This document shows, piece by piece, positions 58,928 to 64,000 of a DNA stretch of 64,000 bases. The position numbers were made by a program, and so were the translations under genes. The notes beneath the pieces were generated by a model that was not told the origin of the DNA, did no database searches, and was given only the letters and a program-made list of their open reading frames with translations. Every line of letters begins with the position of its first letter. The stretch's first letter is position 1. The DNA comes from Candidatus Palauibacter rhopaloidicola (GTDB lineage: Bacteria > Gemmatimonadota > Gemmatimonadetes > Palauibacterales > Palauibacteraceae): assembly GCA_026914155.1 (NCBI GenBank), contig JAPPGH010000008.1:166006-230005 (forward strand), written 5' to 3'.

Positions 58928-58975
58928 CAGGCCTTCGGGACCAGATGGCTTTCGGGCTCTGCTGCGGCCTGCTAG
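58924..58975. terminator. bidirectional palindrome between convergent PBP1A and deoA
   Basis: ctagcaggcc 58924-58933 / ggcctgctag 58966-58975, each arm containing one gene's TAG stop. Confidence 0.45.
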
Positions 58976-60273
58976 CCGATGCGCTCCAGAATCAGCGGTT
59001 GCGACGCGCGGGGTTCGGGAGAGAGCCGAATCGCGTCCGTGAGGCGGTGGGCGGCCGTCGCGGCGCTGGCCGCGTCCGCCGCGTGCACGGTGAGGAGAGC
59101 CTCGCCTTCGGAGACTCTGTCGCCCGCCCTGCGGTGAAACTCGAATCCCACCCTCGGATCGACCGCGTCCTCGACGCGCCGGCGGCCGGCCCCGAGTTCC
59201 ACCGAGGCGACGCCCACCTTGAAGGCGTGGACATCGAGCCAACCGGAGCCGGGTGATCGGAAGGGTTCGCGGATCGGGGCGCGGGGGAGGCGCCCGGGGT
59301 CATCCGCCACCCCCGGATCCCCTCCCTGGCGTTCGATGAGCCGCGCGAAGCGCTCGAGCGCCTGACCGCCATCCAGGATCGCGCCGAGTTCCGCGCCGGC
59401 CTCTTGAGCGTTGGGTGCGCGACCGACGGAGACGAGCAACTCGGCGCCCAGCGCGAGGGTGACGGCTCGCAGATCCGCCGGTCCGCCGCCTTTCAAGGCC
59501 TCGATCGCCTCGCGCACCTCCAGTGCGTTGCCGACGGTGCCGCCCAGCGGAGCGTCCATCGCCGTGAGGAGCGCGCTCGTCCGCACCCCCTCGCCGGTCG
59601 CGAGGTCGACCATGGTGCGCGCCAAGCCTCGCGCCTGCTCGAGGTCGGTAATGAAGGCGCCGCGTCCACACTTCACGTCAAGCACGAGCGCCCCGATTCC
59701 TTCCGCCACCTTCTTGGAAACGATCGAGGCCGCGATCAGGGGTGGTGACGGAACGGTCCCCGTCACATCCCGCAGTGCATAGAGGCGTCCGTCGAGCGGC
59801 GCGATCTCCTTCGTCTGGCCGATCATCGCGCACCCGACCTCCTCGAGAATGGCCCGGAACCGTACCAGATCCACGGACACGTCGAAGCCGGGGATCGCCT
59901 CGAGCTTGTCCAGCGTGCCCCCGGTATGTCCGAGACCGCGACCCGACATCATGGGGACGCGAAGTCCGGCTTCGGCCAGCAGCGGCGCCAGGATGAGCGA
60001 GACCTTGTCGCCGACGCCGCCGGTCGAATGCTTGTCGACGGCGGGCGGACCCTCCTCCGTGAACCGCAGTCGCGCCCCGGACTCGATGATCTCCCTCAGG
60101 AGCACGGAGAGTTCCGCGGGGTCCAGCCCGCGAATGAACGCAGCCATGAGGAAGGCGGACATCTGATACTCGGCGACGTTTCCTTCGAGGTACGCGCGCA
60201 GGAAGGCGGCGAGTTCGTCGGGCGAGAGCCGCCCGCCATCCCGCTTCTTCTCGATGATCCGCGTGGGGAGCAT
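58972..60273 (-). CDS. deoA: thymidine / pyrimidine-nucleoside phosphorylase
   Basis: KHSTGGVGDKVSLILAPLLAEAGLRVPMMSGRGLGHTGGTLDKLEAIPGF, SKKVAEGIGALVLDVKCGRGAF. Confidence 0.95.
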   Translation of the reverse strand: MLPTRIIEKKRDGGRLSPDELAAFLRAYLEGNVAEYQMSAFLMAAFIRGLDPAELSVLLREIIESGARLRFTEEGPPAVDKHSTGGVGDKVSLILAPLLAEAGLRVPMMSGRGLGHTGGTLDKLEAIPGFDVSVDLVRFRAILEEVGCAMIGQTKEIAPLDGRLYALRDVTGTVPSPPLIAASIVSKKVAEGIGALVLDVKCGRGAFITDLEQARGLARTMVDLATGEGVRTSALLTAMDAPLGGTVGNALEVREAIEALKGGGPADLRAVTLALGAELLVSVGRAPNAQEAGAELGAILDGGQALERFARLIERQGGDPGVADDPGRLPRAPIREPFRSPGSGWLDVHAFKVGVASVELGAGRRRVEDAVDPRVGFEFHRRAGDRVSEGEALLTVHAADAASAATAAHRLTDAIRLSPEPRASQPLILERIG

Positions 60274-60322
60274 GAGGCGCCAACCTTGTCCGGCCTCGGC
60301 CCCCTGTCTAGCTTTTTTCGCG

Positions 60323-60820
60323 ATGATCTCACCCACGCAGCCCCCTCCCGTGATCCTGCCGAGGTCGGTCCTCGCGGGTCTCTTTCACCGTTGCGCGAGC
60401 CTGGGCGATGCCGGCATTGCGGCGTTGATCGAGGCGGGGGACCGAACCGGCGCGGAGGCCGTCGCCCTGCTCGGCGACGCTCCGGACGCGCTTCCCGCGG
60501 TGGAGTTCTGGGCTTTCCTGGACGAGATCCTCCGGAAGGCGGGCCTCGGATCGATATCGTTCAAACCGGGGGGAGGAGGGTTCGCCGCCATCGCCTGGCA
60601 CGACTCGGCGGAGGCCACGGCGTCCGGGGACGTTCGCTGTCACTTTGCGACGGCGCTGCTGCGGGGCGTGCTGAGCCGCGTGGCGGGCCGCGCAGTAGAA
60701 GTCGCCGCGGTGCAGTGCGGCGGCGGGACGGAGCCATGCTGGTACCTGTTCGGATCTGCCGAAACGATCCAACGTGTGCTGGCCGATGGCCCGTCGCCGG
60801 CCGGGGGCCCGGAGCGCTGA
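60323..60820 (+). CDS. small V4R-like domain protein
   Basis: C-terminus HFATALLRGVLSRVAGRAVEVAAVQCGGGTEPCWYLFGSAETI resembles the Cys-containing V4R (4-vinyl reductase) signature. Confidence 0.6.
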   Translation: MISPTQPPPVILPRSVLAGLFHRCASLGDAGIAALIEAGDRTGAEAVALLGDAPDALPAVEFWAFLDEILRKAGLGSISFKPGGGGFAAIAWHDSAEATASGDVRCHFATALLRGVLSRVAGRAVEVAAVQCGGGTEPCWYLFGSAETIQRVLADGPSPAGGPER

Positions 60821-60822
60821 CC

Positions 60823-61287
60823 ATGCCCGCCGGCCGTTTGATGGCGCTCGACTACGGCCGACGACGCATCGGGGTGGCCGTCACGGATCCGACCCGGACG
60901 ATCGCGGCGCCTCACGGCGTGGTGGAAAGGGCGAAGCGCCGCGCGCCGGCGGGCGCGGTCCCGGCCGCGCTGGCCGAACTCGTGGCGGAATTGGACCCCG
61001 CCGCCATCCTCGTGGGTATCCCCTTCTCGATGGATGGGACCGCGGGCGAGATGGCCGCAGAAGCGCGCGCCTTTGCCCTGGCCCTGGAGGAAGCGACGGG
61101 AGTGCGAACCATCGAGTGGGATGAGCGGCTGTCCACCGCGCGGGCGGAACGAGAGATCCTCAGCATGGGTCTGCCTCGCGGCCGGCGGCAGCCGAAGGGC
61201 CGAACGGACGAAATGGCCGCGGCGCTGATGCTGTCCGCCTATCTGCGCAGCGCCCCAGCCGGCGCCGGCGTCCCCCCGGGACCATGA
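60823..61287 (+). CDS. ruvX: Holliday junction resolvase RuvX/YqgF
   Basis: LMALDYGRRRIGVAVTDPTRTIAAPHGVV, ILVGIPFSMDG, EWDERLSTARAE, DEMAAALMLSAYL. Confidence 0.92.
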   Translation: MPAGRLMALDYGRRRIGVAVTDPTRTIAAPHGVVERAKRRAPAGAVPAALAELVAELDPAAILVGIPFSMDGTAGEMAAEARAFALALEEATGVRTIEWDERLSTARAEREILSMGLPRGRRQPKGRTDEMAAALMLSAYLRSAPAGAGVPPGP

Positions 61288-62315
61288 AACTCCTGCCGAA
61301 AGCGACGGGCCTTCGCCTGCTCCTCGCCGCCCTCGCCGCCCTCGCTCCGGTGGCATACGGGTTCTTCTCCGCCGAGTTCCGGGGCCGCGGCATTCCCGAT
61401 GGGTCCGTTGTCGAGGTTCTCATCCCGGATGGCGCCACATCGCTCGAGGTCGCGGACACGCTCCGAGCACAGGAACTGATCTTCCATCCCCGCATCTTCG
61501 ACGCGTACGTGCGCCTCAAGGGTCAGGGGCGGCAACTGAAGGCCGGCCGGTACGAGATTCCGCGCGGCGCCCCGTACCCGTACCTGCTGGAGGTGCTCCA
61601 AGCCGGGGCCGTCGTTACGACGCCGCTCACCATCCCGGAGGGTCTTCGGCTCCCGCAGGTGGCGGAACGCCTGGCCGCCTACGTCGGCGATTCGACCGCG
61701 GCCGTCCTTGCCTATCTGACGGCTCCGGAGCGAGTTGGCGAGCTGGGCGTGCCGGGTCCCACGCTCGAGGGATACCTGTTCCCGGAGACGTATCGATTCG
61801 CCGATGGTGTCGGAATCCGGGTCATCGTGCAGGCGATCGTCGGACGATACACGGGTTTCTGGGGAGCCGAGGAGCGAGCCCGGGCCGCCGCGCTCGGTCT
61901 CGACGAGCGCGAGGTCGTAACGCTCGCGAGCATCGTCGAGAAGGAGGTCCGGTGGGACGAGGAGCGTCCGGTGGTCGCGGGGGTCTACTGGAACCGCCTT
62001 CAGCGCGACATGCTGTTGCAGGCGGATCCCACGGTCCAGTACGCCCTCGGCGAACCACGGGCGCGTCTGCTCTACCGCGACATCGACTCCGTCGCGGATC
62101 ACCCCTACAACACCTATACGCAGCCGGGACTGCCGCCCGGGCCCATCGCTTCACCCGGAGCGGCATCGCTACGGGCCGCCCTCCAGCCCGCCGACCACGA
62201 GTACACCTTCTTCGTGGCGCGAAACGACGGCTCGCACGAGTTCACCCGGACCCTGCGCGAGCACAACAACGCGAGAAACCGGATCCGTCTCGACCGCGAG
62301 TCGGCGGAACGGTAG
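61284..62315 (+). CDS. mltG: endolytic transglycosylase MltG (YceG-like)
   Basis: VTLASIVEKEVRWDEERPVVAGVYWNRLQRDMLLQADPTVQYALG, PYNTYTQPGLPPGPIASPGAASLRAAL. Confidence 0.95.
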   Translation: MKLLPKATGLRLLLAALAALAPVAYGFFSAEFRGRGIPDGSVVEVLIPDGATSLEVADTLRAQELIFHPRIFDAYVRLKGQGRQLKAGRYEIPRGAPYPYLLEVLQAGAVVTTPLTIPEGLRLPQVAERLAAYVGDSTAAVLAYLTAPERVGELGVPGPTLEGYLFPETYRFADGVGIRVIVQAIVGRYTGFWGAEERARAAALGLDEREVVTLASIVEKEVRWDEERPVVAGVYWNRLQRDMLLQADPTVQYALGEPRARLLYRDIDSVADHPYNTYTQPGLPPGPIASPGAASLRAALQPADHEYTFFVARNDGSHEFTRTLREHNNARNRIRLDRESAER

Positions 62316-62328
62316 GACGAAAGGGACC

Positions 62329-62985
62329 ATGCCCGGCTCGCCCACATGGGATGGTTGGCCTCTCATGGTGATCACCCTCCCGCAGCCCGCCTGCGGCCGT
62401 CCGCTCGAGCGGGTCGTGGCGGAATGCGTGGACGCCGGGGCGCCGGCGATTCAACTCCGGGACAAGACCGCGGACGCCCGGGCGCTTGCCTCGACCGCCG
62501 AGCGGCTCCGTGCCATCACGAAGTCTGCGGGCGCCACCCTGATCGTGAACGATCGTCTCGATGTCGCCCTCGCCACCGGCGCGGACGGCGTCCACCTCGG
62601 ACCGGACGATCTCACCGTCTCCGCGGCCCGCAACATCGCCCCGCGCGACTTCATCATCGGCTACTCCACCGATGATCCCGTGGAAGCCCGCCGCGCCGCA
62701 GCTGCGGGAGCGGACTACCTGGGCGTCGGCGCCGTGTTCGGTACACGCTCCAAGCCCGGCCTCGCCGACGAAGCCATCGGCCCCGACCGGGTTCGCCTGG
62801 TCCGCGAGGCCAGCCGCCTCCCCTGTCTCGGCATCGGCGGCATCACTCTGCAAAACGCCCGCGAGCTTCTCGATACCGGCGCCGGTATCGCCGTCCTCTC
62901 TGGTGTGATGTCCGCCTCCGACCCCGCCGCGGTCGTGCGAGAGCTTCTTCGCATCGCAGGCGGAGGAGGAGGGTGTCGGCGCTAG
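62329..62985 (+). CDS. thiE: thiamine phosphate synthase
   Basis: AGAPAIQLRDKTADARALAS, LIVNDRLDVALATGADGVHLGPDDL, GADYLGVGAVFGTRSKPG, CLGIGGITLQNA. Confidence 0.94.
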   Translation: MPGSPTWDGWPLMVITLPQPACGRPLERVVAECVDAGAPAIQLRDKTADARALASTAERLRAITKSAGATLIVNDRLDVALATGADGVHLGPDDLTVSAARNIAPRDFIIGYSTDDPVEARRAAAAGADYLGVGAVFGTRSKPGLADEAIGPDRVRLVREASRLPCLGIGGITLQNARELLDTGAGIAVLSGVMSASDPAAVVRELLRIAGGGGGCRR

Positions 62986-63115
62986 CTGGCTGGTGAACGC
63001 CGCGGCCATGCCGAACGGCTGCGGAGCACTCCGTCGCGCGGGCGCGCTGCCGCACGGGGGGCGGGTCGGAGGGCGTTCAAGGCTGGCGCCGGCGCCGACA
63101 CCCCCCTCCTCCGCC
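62959..63115. repeat. hairpin repeat element A: 24-bp terminal inverted repeat enclosing conserved core ends
   Basis: ggcggaggaggagggtgtcggcgc 62959-62982 pairs with 63092-63115 (23/24); contains core halves 62986-63018 and 63060-63090. Confidence 0.85.
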
Positions 63116-63206
63116 GCATCACCGAAGCGCTCACGCTACCGGAAGCTCGCGAGCCCCCACGCACGCCGGCACGGCCATCTGCCATCCCATCGCAGCGGCG
63201 ACGGAT

Positions 63207-63357
63207 GGGAGAGGGGAGGGTGGGCGGTGGCGCCAGCCTTGAACGCCCTCCAACCCGCCGACCCGCGGAGCCGCGGCCCCGCGACGATCATGCACCCCGC
63301 CCGTTCGGCATGGCCGCGGCGTTCACCAGCCAGCCACCGCCCACCCTCTCCTCTCCC
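63207..63357. repeat. hairpin repeat element B: inverted copy of element A's core with a different 25-bp terminal inverted repeat
   Basis: gggagaggggagggtgggcggtggc 63207-63231 pairs with 63333-63357 (24/25); 63301-63333 is the exact reverse complement of 62986-63018; 63229-63259 is the reverse complement of 63060-63090 (30/31). Confidence 0.85.
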
Positions 63358-63376
63358 ACTCCTGCCCCGATGCAGA

Positions 63377-63411
63377 AAACGCCTCGCATCCGCAACGGAC
63401 ACGAGGCGTTT
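63377..63411 (-). terminator. Rho-independent terminator downstream of the 5S rRNA
   Basis: aaacgcctcg 63377-63386 / cgaggcgttt 63402-63411; minus strand ends in GGCGTTTTC. Confidence 0.7.
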
Positions 63412-63422
63412 CCCAAAAAAGT

Positions 63423-63540
63423 CGCCGGCAGCGACCTACTCTCCCAGGGCGTCCCCGCCCAAGTACCATCGGCGCTGAGGGGCTTAACTGCTGGGTTCGG
63501 GATGGGACCAGGTGTTTCCCCCTCGCTAAAGCCGCCGGCA
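63423..63540 (-). rRNA. rrf: 5S ribosomal RNA
   Basis: Minus strand: GCCGGCGGCTTTAGCGAGGGGGAAACACCTGGTCCCATCCCGAACCCAGCAGTTAAGCCCCTCAGCGCCGATGGTACTTGGGCGGGGACGCCCTGGGAGAGTAGGTCGCTGCCGGC. Confidence 0.95.
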
Positions 63541-63617
63541 ATCCGGGATTTGGCTCACGAGTCGAGTGCAGGGCGGTCGAGCGCGCTGAAGCGCTTATCG
63601 ACCTCATATGAAGATAT

Positions 63618-64000
<383 letters not shown>

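Noticed and set aside
56585-59242. 885-aa minus-strand ORF opposite PBP1A
   Set aside because: Antisense shadow of the PBP1A coding frame; no domain signatures.
62951-63411. CRISPR array or integron attC interpretation of the repeats near thiE
   Set aside because: Only two units in opposite orientation, no regular spacers, no cas genes or integrase, and no attC consensus seen.

Overview
This is a high-GC bacterial chromosome segment. The lipoprotein, SusC/SusD, DUF5916 and sortilin-like content is reminiscent of Gemmatimonadota-type genomes, but that lineage is inferred. I support about 45 protein genes, mostly on the minus strand: a CBS/cysteine-synthase-like enzyme (truncated at the left edge), a DUF5916 protein, homocysteine methyltransferase, MBL hydrolase, sortilin/YCF48-like repeat protein, CocE/NonD hydrolase, acyl-CoA dehydrogenase, an isopropylmalate/homocitrate-synthase-like plus IDH-like pair, NDP-sugar transferase, DUF445, SCO1, CtaG, CutA, acyl-CoA ligases, Tat amidase, gamma-glutamyltransferase, DEAD helicase, lysA, NhaC antiporter, AAG glycosylase, a large NYN-LOTUS-HhH protein, aroB, folK, three tandem SusC/SusD pairs, tyrS, PBP1A, deoA, a V4R-like protein, ruvX, mltG and thiE. 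5S and partial 23S rRNA lie on the minus strand at the right edge. The best candidates for something undescribed are: (1) a pair of inverted repeat elements between thiE and the rRNA operon, with conserved cores but different, internally self-complementary outer stems; (2) a structured 6S-RNA-like ncRNA with its own terminator near 23.7 kb; (3) mutually exclusive hairpins in the leader of the NYN-LOTUS gene; (4) a triplicated SusCD array with no CAZymes, conserved CxxC motifs and intercistronic hairpins. No CRISPR array, prophage, integrase, transposase or tRNA gene was recognised.
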